A stretch of 64,000 nt of DNA from Tubiluchus corallicola (lineage: Eukaryota; Priapulida; Priapulimorpha; Priapulimorphida; Tubiluchidae), in NCBI GenBank assembly GCA_030141605.1, contig JAQGDQ010000060.1, forward strand, positions 487,001 through 551,000, read 5' to 3'. The position numbers and the translations under genes were made by a program. Positions 1-11,166 of the stretch are shown here, one piece after another. The stretch's first letter is position 1; every line of letters begins with the position of its first letter. A model generated the notes under the pieces. That model saw only the letters and a list, made by a program, of their open reading frames with translations, was not told the DNA's origin and ran no database searches.

Positions 1-252
1 TGTTGGCCAGTTGGTTGTCCAAAATTGCATAACACAAACCATTCAAAGGGTTGTAAAATAAATATGTTTACATTAAACACAAAGCATTGCCATACTTTTG
101 TTCTGTTAATAACAGCCAGCCTTAATAATTAAAATGAAAGCGCATAACTCGTAATGGATTTGTCAGGCGCACACATCAACGCGAAACAAGTAACACCAAC
201 TATACAAACACATCATTTTTCAACAGCATGCAAATAATGATTCCTAAATCAC

Positions 253-1233
253 ATGGTTTGGATGCTGCGAAAAATGGAAGTTGGATTCACTGAAATGAAT
301 ACGACTTTTGGCTACAGCAACACTGCGAATCCCAGTAATTTCCAACTTGTTGTTGATGTTTTTTCAGTGATTTTAGGTGTTGCGATCGTCATAGCCAATG
401 GCATCGTTATTGCAGTGATTACGAAGACGCCGAGCTTACACAAACCGTTATATTACACGTTGGGTAATTTGTCTATAGCTGATTTGCTGTCAGGAATTAG
501 CCTCATCGGGCAAACCGTGGCCTTCAACTTCGCCAGTCTGACACAGCAAAATGTCACATTGTGCTCATTTCTGTACGTAGTACCTAATGTTTCTGTGAGT
601 AACTCAGTCGTCTGCTATTTCTTTACCACAGCCGAACGATTTGTTAGCATCGTGTATCCTCTTCGCTACCATATTTGGCTCTCTGATCAACGTGTGAAAA
701 AGATTCTCATTTGTGCTTGGTTTTCACAAATTTTCAATTATACTATATGCTTAATTTTGTACTACTTCAGCAGGCAAATTTTGTACAAATGTATTCCAGC
801 GCCTGACGGATTTTATTCAAAATACCTGTTTTACGGCATGCTTTGGTCGATACCGGGGATATCAACATCATTCTTCTACATGTACATCATTATTCTAAAA
901 ACTGCCATGAAACATGCACGTGAAATAAACAATTTCATGCCAGCCACAGCAAGCAATGGCAACACCACAATGAGAGTGTCTTCACTTCAAGCAAAACTCA
1001 AACCTCTAAAAACTGTAACCATTATAGTAGTACTGTTTTTCGTGTCCTATGTGCCGTGCATGGTGGCGCTTCTGGCATTAAACATTAGTGGTGAAACCAA
1101 GATGGTTAACGCAAGCAACTATTACTGGTATATTCTGCCAGCGTATGCCAATTCGTTGGCCAATGTGTTTGTTTACGTAGCAAGATTAGACGAGTTCAAA
1201 AATGAAATAAAAAAGATGGTTACTTTTCATTAA
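253..1233 (+). CDS. Rhodopsin-family (class A) GPCR, tandem copy 1
   Basis: Single-exon, 326-aa seven-transmembrane receptor, presumably at the plasma membrane and G-protein coupled. Visible class A landmarks: a TM1 asparagine in IVIANGIVIAV (about residues 40-50), LSIADLL in TM2 with the sodium-site Asp, a TM3 Cys in LCSF, an E-R-F version of the DRY motif (AERFVSIVYPLRY, about 128-140), an ECL2 Cys in YKCIP, a TM6 Pro in SYVPC, and an NxxxY-type TM7 end (NVFVY) in which the NPxxY proline is replaced. N-glycosylation sequons lie in the N-terminus and ECL1. Short loops suggest the alpha-group/MECA-like branch (adenosine, melanocortin, EDG, cannabinoid relatives), but the ligand cannot be called. 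The start is uncertain: Met at 253, Met at 262 (shared with copy 2) or Met at 295 (MNTTF, also shared). AATAAA at about 1456 is a possible polyadenylation signal. Copy 2 lies 2,465 bp downstream. Confidence 0.9.
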   Translation: MVWMLRKMEVGFTEMNTTFGYSNTANPSNFQLVVDVFSVILGVAIVIANGIVIAVITKTPSLHKPLYYTLGNLSIADLLSGISLIGQTVAFNFASLTQQNVTLCSFLYVVPNVSVSNSVVCYFFTTAERFVSIVYPLRYHIWLSDQRVKKILICAWFSQIFNYTICLILYYFSRQILYKCIPAPDGFYSKYLFYGMLWSIPGISTSFFYMYIIILKTAMKHAREINNFMPATASNGNTTMRVSSLQAKLKPLKTVTIIVVLFFVSYVPCMVALLALNISGETKMVNASNYYWYILPAYANSLANVFVYVARLDEFKNEIKKMVTFH

Positions 1234-1608
1234 CCAATCAGTTAATCTTGTTCTCAAAAAAAATTTAAAATAGTTAATGTACTGTTATAAATTTGGAGAT
1301 ACTTTTATGTGAATAGAGACAAAAACCTGACAAATATTAATGAAATAACTAACTCTGATCTGTCAGTTGCTTGAACAAAATATGCATTCTAAAAATGATA
1401 GTACAATAGGTAAACTAATTGCTGTCAGCAACGGGTTTATGATTATTGAAATTGAAATAAAATGAATCTGCAAATTAAAATATAAGTGCTGGTCTACTTA
1501 CATAAACTATAAATTGCATAAACGCAAGTGCAATCTACAATATTTAGAATAATAGTTGCATGTGAAATATATTCATAATGACATGTAAATAATTTTGAGA
1601 TACATATA

Positions 1609-1932
1609 CAGTGTACTCCGCTTTACAAATCCACATTGGTTTGAAGCAGAATGGATTTGTTAACTGCCTGGATTTATAAATCAAAGAGTGTGTATTGTTT
1701 ATTTACGAAGCCAAATCACTTAGCAATCACTGAGCTGCCTGCGAGAAGTTTTTAAGTAAAGTGCAATAATTTATTAGCATTCGCATAATATCCTGATATA
1801 GCTCAAGTTAAAACGTGGGACAATCGTGTGGTTTTATGTTAGAATTCATTTAATAGTTGTTGGAGTGATTGACTTACTGACCTGATGACAAACTAGATTA
1901 CTCATTGAAAATGGCTTTACTGCCCAAACTGA
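1609..1932. mobile_element. Pogo/Tigger-like MITE (family A), right half missing
   Basis: Starts with TA then CAGTGTACTCCGCTTTACAA, as the complete copy at 4075 does, but loses similarity near 1932 at the edge of the segmental duplication and has no right terminal repeat. Confidence 0.6.
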
Positions 1933-2465
1933 CTGGTGAGTGACATGTGGACTGACTCCCTCACTAATCGATTAAATGTCTTTAGTCCTTAGCTCTCGTA
2001 TTTGGCTCTCTAACTGACTGACTGACTAACAAACTGACTGAGTGAGTGACTTACTGTCCACTCAGTTTTGGCATTCCAAAAGAAAAAAACGAACACTGAG
2101 CAACACAAAAGTCTGAGGAAATGTTCAAAAGCTTTTTGGTACGTCTAGGCACTGGGTCTACATCTTGATACAGCTACTCAATGTTTTCTAGTTCCTCTTT
2201 TTAACTTAGCTGTTGTTACACTGCATTATTTCACAATCTACAATGGCACTGTTTTTCTGACAATTAGTGCTTTTGTGCATTTAATTGTTCAATAGGCTGG
2301 CAACAAACTGAATCAAAAGTTGCACTGTTGTTGCCAGTTACAACCCTAAACCCGAAAATGAAGGTAACTCTGTCCTACACAATCAGTAAAATTTTAAGTA
2401 GTGTTTTTATCATACTAAATAATATTCTAAAAAAACATTGAACGTGTATGATTGAGTGCACATGT

Positions 2466-4397
2466 GTTAGGCAAAATAGATAGCCCAAAATTGCATCAGC
2501 ACAAAGCATTCTAAGGGTTGTAAAATAAACATGTTTACACTAAGCACGAAGCATTGCCACACTTTTGTTCTTTTCATAATAGTCAGCCTTGATAAAAGAA
2601 AGCACATATCTCATAATGGATTTGTCAGGCACACACATCAACGCTTGCAAAACAAGTAACATTAACTAAACAACGCATCATTTTTAACAGCACACGTATA
2701 ATGACTCCTACTACTAACGGTGCTGGATGCTGCGAAAAAAGGAAATTGGATTCACCGAAATGAATACGACTTTTAGCTACGACAGTACTGCGAATCCCAG
2801 TAATTTCCAACTTGTTGTTGATGTTTTTTCTGTGATTTTAGGTGCTGTGATCGTCATAGCCAATGGCATCGTTATTGCAGTGATTACGAAGACGCCGAGC
2901 TTACACAAACCGTTATATTACACGTTGGGTAATTTGTCTGTAGCTGATTTGCTGTCAGGAATTTTCCTCATTGGGCAAACCGTGGCCTTCAACTTCGCCA
3001 GTCTGATACAGCAAAATCTCACATTGTGTTCATTTCTGTATGTAGTACCTAGTGTTTCTGTGAGTAACTCAGTCGTCTGCTATCTCTTGGCCACAGCCGA
3101 ACGATTTGTTAGCATCGTGTATCCTCTTCGCTACCATATTTGGCTCTCTGATCAACGTGTGAAAAAGATTCTCACTTGTGCTTGGGTTTTACAAATTTTC
3201 AATTATACTATGTGCTTAATTTTGTACTACTTCAGCAGGCAAATTTTGTACAAATGTATTCCAGCGATTCACGGATTTTTTTCAAAGTACTTGTTCTACT
3301 GCATGCTCTTGTCGATACCGGGGATATCAACGTCATTCTTCTACATGTACATCGTTATTCTAAAAACTGCTATGAAACATGCACGTGAAATAAACAATTG
3401 CATGCCAGCCACAGTGAGCAATGGCAACACCACAACAAGAGTGACTTCACTTCAGGCAAAACTCAAACCTCTAAAAACTGTAACCATTATAGTAGTACTG
3501 TTTTTCATGTCCTATGTGCCGTGCATGGTAGCACTTCTGGCATTAAACATCAATGGTGAAACCAAGATTGTTAACGCAAGCAACTATTACTGGTATATTC
3601 TGCCAGCTTATGCTAATTCGTTGGCCAACGTGTTTGTTTACGTAGCAAGATTAGATGAGTTCAGAAACGAAATAAAAAAAATGGTTACTTTTCATTAACA
3701 AATCAGCTAATCTTGTTCTCAAAAAAAAATTTAGAATAGCTAATGTACTGTTATAAATTTGGAGGTACTTTTATGTGAATAGAGACAAAAACCTGACAAA
3801 TATTAATGAAATAACTAACTCTGATCTGTCAGTTGCTTGACCAAAATATGCATTCTAAAAATGATAGTACAATAGGTAAACTAATTGCTGTCAGCAACGG
3901 GTTTATGATTATGGAAATTGAAATAAAATGATTCTGCAAATTAAAACATAAGTGCTGGTCTAGTTACATAAACTATAAATTCCATAAACACAAGTGCAAT
4001 CTACAATATTTAGAATAATAGTTGCATGTGAAATATATTCATAATGACATGTAAATAATTTTGAGATGCATATACAGTGTACTCCGCTTTACAAATCCAC
4101 ATTGGTTTGAAGCAGAATGGATTTGTTAACTGCCTGGATTTATAAATCAAAGAGTGTGTATTGTTTATTTACGAAGCCAAATCACTTAGCAATCACTGAG
4201 CTGCCTGCGAGAAGTTTTTAAGTAAAGTGCAATAATTTATTAGCATTCGCATAATATCCTGATATAGCTCAAGTTAAAATGTGGGACAATCGTGTGGTCT
4301 TATGTCAGAATTCATTTAATAGTTGATGGAGTGATTGACTTACTGACCTGATGACAAACTAGATTACTCATTGAAAATGGCTTTACTGCCCAAACTG
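2466..4397 (+). repeat. Segmental tandem duplication, unit 2
   Basis: Second copy of the GPCR-containing segment. Similarity to unit 1 ends near 4397. From there this copy continues into the second half of a TIR element that unit 1 lacks, so one duplication edge lies inside that element. Confidence 0.85.
2727..3698 (+). CDS. Rhodopsin-family (class A) GPCR, tandem copy 2
   Basis: Single-exon, 323-aa receptor paralogous to the upstream GPCR. Aligned by eye from the shared MLRK start there are 33 amino-acid differences, about 90 percent identity, with no indels. All class A landmarks are kept: IVIANG in TM1, LSVADLL in TM2, a TM3 Cys, AERF, the TM6 proline and NVFVY in TM7. The differences fall mostly in the N-terminus, TM2/TM3, ECL2 and TM5 (for example YFFTT to YLLAT, and APDGFYS to IHGFFS). 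The intracellular ends, including the C-terminus, are nearly unchanged. This pattern suggests altered ligand recognition with conserved coupling, which is inference. The start at 2727 matches the second Met of copy 1. The 3' flank, including the AATAAA, is shared with copy 1. Confidence 0.9.
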   Translation: MLRKKEIGFTEMNTTFSYDSTANPSNFQLVVDVFSVILGAVIVIANGIVIAVITKTPSLHKPLYYTLGNLSVADLLSGIFLIGQTVAFNFASLIQQNLTLCSFLYVVPSVSVSNSVVCYLLATAERFVSIVYPLRYHIWLSDQRVKKILTCAWVLQIFNYTMCLILYYFSRQILYKCIPAIHGFFSKYLFYCMLLSIPGISTSFFYMYIVILKTAMKHAREINNCMPATVSNGNTTTRVTSLQAKLKPLKTVTIIVVLFFMSYVPCMVALLALNINGETKIVNASNYYWYILPAYANSLANVFVYVARLDEFRNEIKKMVTFH

Positions 4398-4606
4398 ACA
4401 ATTTTGTTGTCTCCACAGCTACAAGTTTGATTTATAAAGTGCAGTTTGGATTTAATAAAAGATGGATTTTACTAGAAATCCACTGACTAGGCGGACTTTA
4501 CTAAGTTAGAAAAAAGCATTATACAGTTTCGTGTATAGCTCCTATGACAGCAATAAGCGGCTGGATTTATTATTCGTGGATTCATTAAGCGGATGCTAGT
4601 GTACTT
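4075..4606. mobile_element. Pogo/Tigger-like MITE (family A), complete
   Basis: Left end CAGTGTACTCCGCTTTACAA preceded by TA. The right end carries an inverted, diverged counterpart (GATTCATTAAGCGGATGCTA followed by GTGTACTTTA). The internal sequence is non-coding. TA target sites and CAGT...CTCCGCTT termini are typical of pogo/Tigger-class elements; the class is assigned from the termini only. Confidence 0.6.
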
Positions 4607-4717
4607 TACAAAGTGAAATATCTGAGTTCTGAGTATTACAACATTAGTGCTTATGTTGATTGTTGTAGCTGTTGCTGTGACTGGTTTCACTGTAATCTCC
4701 ATTGCCATTGATAGTAA

Positions 4718-4868
4718 TGGCGGTGGTGGTGATGGTGATGATGATCATGATGATGATGATGACGATAGTGATGATGATGATGGCAGTGGTGGTGGTGATG
4801 GTGATGATGAGGATAATGATGATGATGATGATGGTGATGATAATGATGACAATAACGACAATAATGGA
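4718..4868. repeat. GAT/GGT trinucleotide microsatellite
   Basis: Imperfect GATGATGAT tract with interspersed GGT and GAC. It reads as poly-Asp on one strand and poly-His on the other, so the open frames over it are artefacts of the repeat. Confidence 0.9.
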
Positions 4869-4950
4869 AATAATGCTCTGGATGATACGGTTTTCTTACT
4901 ACGGATATTATCCACTTTTTACTGTTAAGCTTTTGCAAGGCATGCTAAAG

Positions 4951-5507
4951 TTTTTTGGGTGGCATCCTTCTGTCTCGGAAGACAATGGAATGTGCGCCAA
5001 GAGAGTCAGTTATTGATCACATTGATGGAGCTGCAGAGTCGACTGTGGCTGAGCAATCCGCTCCTTGGAGTAGCCTCTCCAGGGCACACGCCTGGGCAAA
5101 GGTGTATGGAGATCCTGAGTTGCCCAGACAACAGGAACCCCCTTTCGTCCTCCTTGGTGTAGTCCAAAGGAAAGCAGACCGATACGTTTGGCACCAGGTT
5201 GGCTGCAGGAGCTGCCGGAGTCAGTGAACATGCTGTACTGGTCCGCCTTTGGGGCTCCACTCCTGAATTGGAAGGTTTACTCCTCTACACATGGCCGTTG
5301 GGTCACTTGACCTGCTCCGCCCTCTAGCCATTGTCTGCTTGTGCAGCTCCGCCGCCTAGTGTTGAGATACAGTGTGGGCATCCCGCAAGCCTACAGCACC
5401 AGGTATTCCTAGGCGATCACCCATCCAAGTACTAACCAGGCTCTATGTTGCTTAACTTCGGTGATCAGACGAGAACCAGTGTTTTCAACATATTTGGCTA
5501 AATAGGT
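4951..5507 (-). mobile_element. SINE with 5S rRNA-like head (SINE3-type), near full length
   Basis: Read on the minus strand it begins with about 119 nt resembling 5S rRNA (5507 to 5389), continues through a GC-rich unique body (GGCGGCGGAGCTGCACAAGC region), and ends with a body and tail shared with the element at 19668-19990. A 5S-derived head supplies an internal type 1 Pol III promoter in known SINE3-type families; here that is inferred from similarity. The tail is interrupted (GATGCCACCC) compared with the CAA-rich tail of the second copy. I could not define a target duplication. Confidence 0.75.
5389..5507 (-). pseudogene. 5S rRNA-like sequence (head of the SINE)
   Basis: The minus strand contains GTTGAAAACACTGGTTCTCG, GATCACCGAAGTTAAGCAAC, CCTGGTTAGTACTTGGATGG and ATACCTGGTGCTGTAGGC in order, the backbone of animal 5S rRNA including the A-box/C-box promoter region. 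The 5' end is degenerate and several paired positions differ from common 5S. Together with its fusion to a repetitive body, this argues for a SINE promoter head rather than a functional 5S gene. Confidence 0.8.
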
Positions 5508-5509
5508 GC

Positions 5510-8500
5510 ATTGAAAACAATATAAATCGAGGCACACAGTTAAGGCACCAAGGGTCAGGGGCACCAAGGTGGTAAAAACATAAAATCTAAAACTTAAAGA
5601 TAAAATTTTAAGAGTTGATCTCAGCATTGGCAATTTTCCATTAATGCCAAATATAAATGATCTATTCACATTACTTAGTGTCAAACTATTAGGTTGTCCC
5701 AAGTGTTTACTTTAGTTAAGTCATTCCAATAACTAGCAATCTTTGTAGCTATAAATAACTATTTTTTGCTGTTGGCAAGGCATCATGCCTTCTTTTTTGT
5801 TGTTGTTTTGTGTTATTCAAATTTCATTTGAAGTCAATAAAGATTTTAAGTGGTATAAATCCTACAGAGCAAAGGAGTGTGTTTTATATATCTTTTTACA
5901 TATTAACATTTTTTATATTAATCTCGCATAATTTGTATTGCATAATACGTATGCTTTGAGGTGTGAAACGTGGAGATACAGGGCAAAGGAAAGACCCAGG
6001 GTACCAGGTGCTGGGTGTGTTTAGGGCACCAACACACCTTAATATGAGCCTATGCATAACAACAGCATACAAAGAGAAACACTTGAAAATGGCAGGCCCA
6101 GCAATAACGCAAATAGCAATTTTAAATGTATAAGTTTCCTAGAACTGCACGGTAAGCAAGAAATACTACATAAAAACTCACGACGTACTTCACAGAAAAA
6201 CAGCAATTTCTCAGAAACACATCAAGCCTGCACGGTTTTTCTCAATCACACGAGTTACTGTCTGCTGCCGCATCTGCACAAATACATCCAAGTTATAAAC
6301 TGATGATGATGATACAATCTTACTAAGTTGGTCCAAAGTCATACCACTCAACCTAAAAAACACAAAAAACAGCAGTTGAAGCTAAGCAAAACATTTTTAG
6401 GTTTAGAAGATGTTAATGATAAAATCAAATGGCAAATAGAAAAGAAAAATATATCAAAAACACGAAATATTAGTTACTTTTAATACCAAGATTGAAATTA
6501 GACGATTAAGTTTAATTACAGGAAAAAAAATCTGACAAAAATTGTGTCAGCAATAGCACAACTCAACTCAGATAACAAACCTTGGTTGTAACTAATGTTA
6601 AAAGATTACAACTAATTGACTAGTTGATCGCTTGGAAAAGCAAAAATGTGTCAAACACCAGAATATTTTAAAATTATGAAAAATCTTCATAACGAATTAC
6701 CAGCGACAAATGAACATATTTTATGCGACGACAGTAACATACCAACCTTAAGTCTTTGACACCAGAATATATTAAAATTATCAAAAATCTTCAAAAGAAT
6801 TACAAGCAACAAATGAAAATTCTTTTATGTGATGCCAGTAACATACCAACCTTAAGTTGCAATTTATACTAATTAAAATTTTTCAGTCTTCTTGTTATCT
6901 TATTCAAAGCAACTACAAAGAAAAAACTTTTTTCGTATTATGTATACGACTTAAGCAGTCAGCACACTTAAATGAGCACATATAGGTGATAGCCATATAG
7001 AAATATTTATCAGTACTAAATAAATAACCTTATCGGTAGATTTATTGTACATTGTACTTTATAATATGACTATGTTAAATATAATTACAAATGAATGATT
7101 ATGGCACAGAAGGTTAAACATAGGTCCACTAAGAGAGAGAAATTTATTGCAAAGTGGCAAGCACAAGACCATAGATATTACAATTATTTTTATATTATTT
7201 CATTTGTTCAGCATGTTGCGTCCAACGGCAGGGCCTATTACTAATGCTAACGGGTGTATTAGAAACAGAACCTATGTCATTTTTAACCATGCTGATCATT
7301 GCTTAACTTCATAGCCAAGCATAAACAGTGACACCTCAACTATCCGCCACACTACACAGCACAAATTGCTTGACCTGGTGATGATTTACAATTTTCGTGA
7401 TTTGACATGGCTTCATTCTTTCTCTTTGGTTCTTCTGCTGGATTGAGTTTCTTGATTGATTTGCAATTTTTTGTTTTGTTTTTGTTGAGTTGGATTTAGT
7501 CTCTTGATTTAAATTTAAAATTTCTGTTTTGTTTGCTAATTTAAATTTTGCCTTTTCTCATTTGCCAAATTTGTTTATTGTTTCTAAATTTAAACTCATT
7601 TGAACTTGTTGTCTTATTCTTTGCCAAGTAATTAATTATTATTCATTTGTACGTACCTACTTGACAGGTCACTTAATTTTCTTCAATTTGGATAGGGGTG
7701 GCTGACCTTTGGTCTTTTTACCACCCCATCTTTTTCCATCTTTATTTTAGTTTTTTGCTTTTGCTTATGTTTATTTTGTACAAATTAGAGACAAATAAAC
7801 AATTTACTTATTTTATATGATTTTATATAGAGTAACACAAAGCCATACAAGGAAATGTCTAGCAAGCACGTAGTTTGACAGCACCCAGAAGTTGCATCGA
7901 GTTCTTAAGAGGCGTTTAACCATTAGCATGACTATAATCGCATTACTATATAAGCCTTATGACGCACAATTCAAAAATGTGAATTCTACGAATAGTGATA
8001 CCAGGACAAAGGGCACTGCTAAATTAATGCATTATATAAACCAGTTCTGGGTCCCTTACAACTTTACAAGCAACATAAGGCTAACAAAGTTAAAGCCATA
8101 ATAAATGCAAATAATAGGGTCTCTGCAAAGGTGAGGCAAGAACTGTAGATGCTAATTATAAAATTTATATAATTTCAGTGCAAGTTTTTCCAGCTGTACG
8201 TCAAAACTCGCTGTTCTGTCTTTAGATGCAAATGATGGAATGGATTAATTGATCGAGTGAAATTTAAATAAAAAGATTATGGATTAAAATCCCAAGTTAA
8301 AGACAAAGCTGAGTCTATAGATAATAGATAATTTTATTCCGCACACATGGTTCAACTCGTAATAACATAGAAGAACTAATGGAAGTAAGCCAAATCCGAG
8401 CGCAACGTACGACCAATGGGTCCTTTACACCTTGTCCTTATTTAAAGATTAATGAATTTGCAGTGGTTGGATGACAATGTGAAGACAAGGCAGTATTAGC

Positions 8501-8980
8501 TCTTTTAAAATAAAATCTAATTTAACTCTAATAAAGGATACAATTTTGTAAAAGTCTTTGAAACTAAAAATTTCCTATAAATAAATTTTACTTCATAATT
8601 ATTATATTATATGTTATTTATGAACAAGAGTTTTTTTACAGTTAATCAAGGAAGTCTATGTAATCAAGATGGAAAGGAAATCATTGCAGCTGGAATTTTA
8701 GCTTCCTCAGCACTGACCCGTGGTGACGTATTAATTACTATTAATTTAATAATTCCAAAATGATAGGTTACCTTTTGACCATGGCGAGCCTCCAACGACA
8801 CAATCATACCACGCGAAAATCTTTGGAAATTAAAGTCGACTAAACATTTATGTAAAAGAATACCGGTATTGCCTAAATGAGACTGTGTAAGTTTTTGTGT
8901 GAAGTGATGCAGCAGATTATTATGATGATACGTGATAACAATTGTATTTAAAGATGCCAAGCTTCACGTAAAACTAGGCA
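5510..8980. other. Gene-free AT-rich stretch
   Basis: No open frame here has recognisable protein character. The only structure I see is a diverged tandem duplication of about 104 bp (6656-6759 and 6760-6863, each starting CACCAGAATAT and running to ACATACCAACCTTAAG). The open frames at 6052-6303, 7892-8101 and 8664-8960 show no familiar domain. Confidence 0.6.
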
Positions 8981-8984
8981 ATAC

Positions 8985-10140
8985 TGTAGAAAGAAGTTTC
9001 GGAACATTGGGTGACCCTCAAGGTAACTGTCTCAGCCCAGTGGCACAGAAGCATGCGTAATTATAATAATTTTTCATTCAAGTAAGGCGAGTGTGTTAAT
9101 GACCGTATGGTGGTACATTCACTTTGCACTACTCAAACTATTTTATTGATTATTGATCTGTTTGACATTGTATTTTTTGATGTGTGAAAAATAAATTCAT
9201 AGTTCATACTCATAGTGGTTTTCACGTTGTATTTAGCCAATGGTGAAGCACTCCAAAACAAAGATTCACTTACAGATCATGATTGCCATACCTCCTCCGA
9301 GTAAATCTTCATTTCTACATGGTCAATCACACTTATCCTGTAAGATGTCCCTAATAGACCAACAGTATGCTGACGACATTGGGTGGATTAGAGTTTCAAA
9401 ATTCTGCATGGATTCCATTATAAAAGATAGATAGATAGATAATTTACCTATTGTAATACGTACAAAAAAAACAATTACATAGCAAAATAAATTGTTAGTA
9501 TTAGCGAAAGGGTGGCGAAAAAACCCTAGAGTTTGGCAAATCAACAAAACCTCAATGTCAATAACATGAAAACTGAAGAATATTACATTTCAAGGGATGG
9601 AGATCAACAACTCTGGAAATATTGCAAATAAGTGAGATCACTACTTAAAGCAGAAGGTAATTTATCAAACATAGGAAACTCCGGGCAAAGCATGGTTCGA
9701 CCCAAAGTAAATAAATTCTTATCAGCAAGAAATTATCCCTGAAAACATGGCTGCAACTCTTCAATGTATATGTAACTAGTATCTTCAAGTTCAATAATGA
9801 AATGAGGAGTTTGACTGTAATGCAGGCCAGAGAAATAGATGTATTGCCGAGATATGTTAAACATAAAATGACCATATATCATTTCAACAAAATCAAAGAG
9901 CAGCTTTGGGGCACTAAAATTAAAATCAGAAGGTTTAGATGGGTAGGACATTTAATGAGATTGCCAGAAACAACACCAGTAAGATTAGCATTAAACGAGA
10001 TTAGCATTACATGCTAAACCAAAAAAAAACTTAAGAAGATATCAAGAATTAATAGGCCCTAAAGATTTACAACAGCTGAGACCAAACTTAACAGTAGCAT
10101 CACAGGAGTTGAAAATTTTATCTGTAGACAGGAAACAGTG
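8985..10140 (+). pseudogene. Degenerate LINE reverse transcriptase remnant
   Basis: A broken non-LTR retrotransposon readable in shifting plus-strand frames. GDPQGNCLSPV (about 9010-9042) corresponds to the RT GxPQG...LSP motif, DQQYADDIGW (about 9358-9387) is the catalytic YADD block, and KTEEYYISRDG lies near 9572. A C-terminal RRFRWVGHLMRLPETTPVRL segment lies near 9930-9990, followed in another frame by LRRYQELIGPKDLQQLRPNL near 10030-10090 and ending SVDRKQ-stop at about 10140. Stops, frameshifts and a GATA microsatellite interrupt it. A second relic with the same C-terminal signature lies at 41830-42180. Clade within LINEs not determined. Confidence 0.75.
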
Positions 10141-10218
10141 AGGTGTTTTAATAAAGGATAGAGGCTCTATGTCTACAGTAGATGTTTAGAACAACAGAAG
10201 AAGAAAAGAAGGAGATGC

Positions 10219-10434
10219 TGCATCGGTGCTGAGAAGCCACTGGCATAGTGCCAGTGTGATACTGCATCGGTGCTGAGAAGCCACTGGCATAGTGCCGGTG
10301 TGATACTGCATTGGTGCTGAGAAGCCACTGGCATAGTGCCAGTGTGATACTGCATCGGTGCTGAGAAGCCACTGGCATAGTGCCGGTGTGATACTGCATC
10401 GGTGCTGAGAAGTCACTGGCATAGTGCCAGTGTA
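10219..10434. repeat. Minisatellite, five copies of a 44-bp unit
   Basis: Units begin CATCGGTGCTGAGAAGCCAC at 10221, 10265, 10309, 10353 and 10397, exactly 44 bp apart. Each unit contains CTGGCATAGTGCCAG, an imperfect palindrome that could form a short hairpin. The period is not a multiple of three, which explains overlapping open frames in all minus-strand frames. Confidence 0.95.
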
Positions 10435-11166
10435 TACTGTTTGCAGAACTTATTGCAGCTTTTGCCTATTTCAGGGCTTATTTCTTTTATTTAAGAATTC
10501 AGCCTGCCCAGTGTTTGCAGTAAATGAAAAGAGCATTCAATAATGATATTTTTGTACCTTCAAGAATAGGTCTAAAAATATAAAACTAAGGAATTTTCAT
10601 TAATGAATTCATCCTTTTGCCGGGAAAGGGAGGAAATATTAGGTTGTTGGTGTTGCTTACTAAAATAACCCAACAAGAAAGGTCTTTCTGTCAGTGCTAA
10701 GCTTTCAAAATAAAACATGCGTTACACCGCAATTTTGCACCTTCCCTGATTTCTATCAGTTGCATGCACTTGTTTGATCGGTGCAAAAATAGTGAGGATT
10801 CTCGTGTGATTCGTTTTATTAATCTGCTGAAGCCACTAAATTACAAAATTTCTTAAACAGGTATCCAAATTATTATTAGCCATTAGACATACCAATTTAC
10901 TAAATTACCAAAATTTATAATTATTCACTTCACTCCTCAATTATGCAGATTCATACCATAGAGTAATAACCTTAATAAAGCTAAAAGTTACTACTATTAT
11001 AGAAATTTGTATGGAGTAGCAGATTTTGCAGAGTTAGCATGCTAATAGCAAATATTAGAATTGTGATTATTAATGTATTTGATCGGAATGAAGTCTGTGT
11101 CTAGCAGCACTAGAGGTGACTGCTTAGTTTATTTCCTTGTGGTACATGTGCATTCATGGAGTATCA

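Larger units (their letters stand above)
1..1933 (+). repeat. Segmental tandem duplication, unit 1
   Basis: This segment recurs at a constant offset of about 2,465 bp and contains GPCR copy 1 with its flanks. Similarity begins near the window start, so the true left edge may lie outside. It stops near 1933, just after GCCCAAACTGAC. The 3' non-coding flank looks only a few percent diverged. After the break, 1934-2465 is unique sequence with short TGAC/GACT runs. Confidence 0.85.

Noticed and set aside
4647-4938. Open frames of poly-Asp and poly-His over the GAT tract
   Set aside because: Pure consequence of the trinucleotide repeat; no splice or domain context.
5389-5507. Functional 5S rRNA gene
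   Set aside because: Degenerate 5' end, substitutions in conserved positions, and direct fusion to a body shared with another dispersed element.
10148-10422. Three overlapping minus-strand repeat proteins
   Set aside because: Generated by the 44-bp minisatellite, whose period rotates through all frames.
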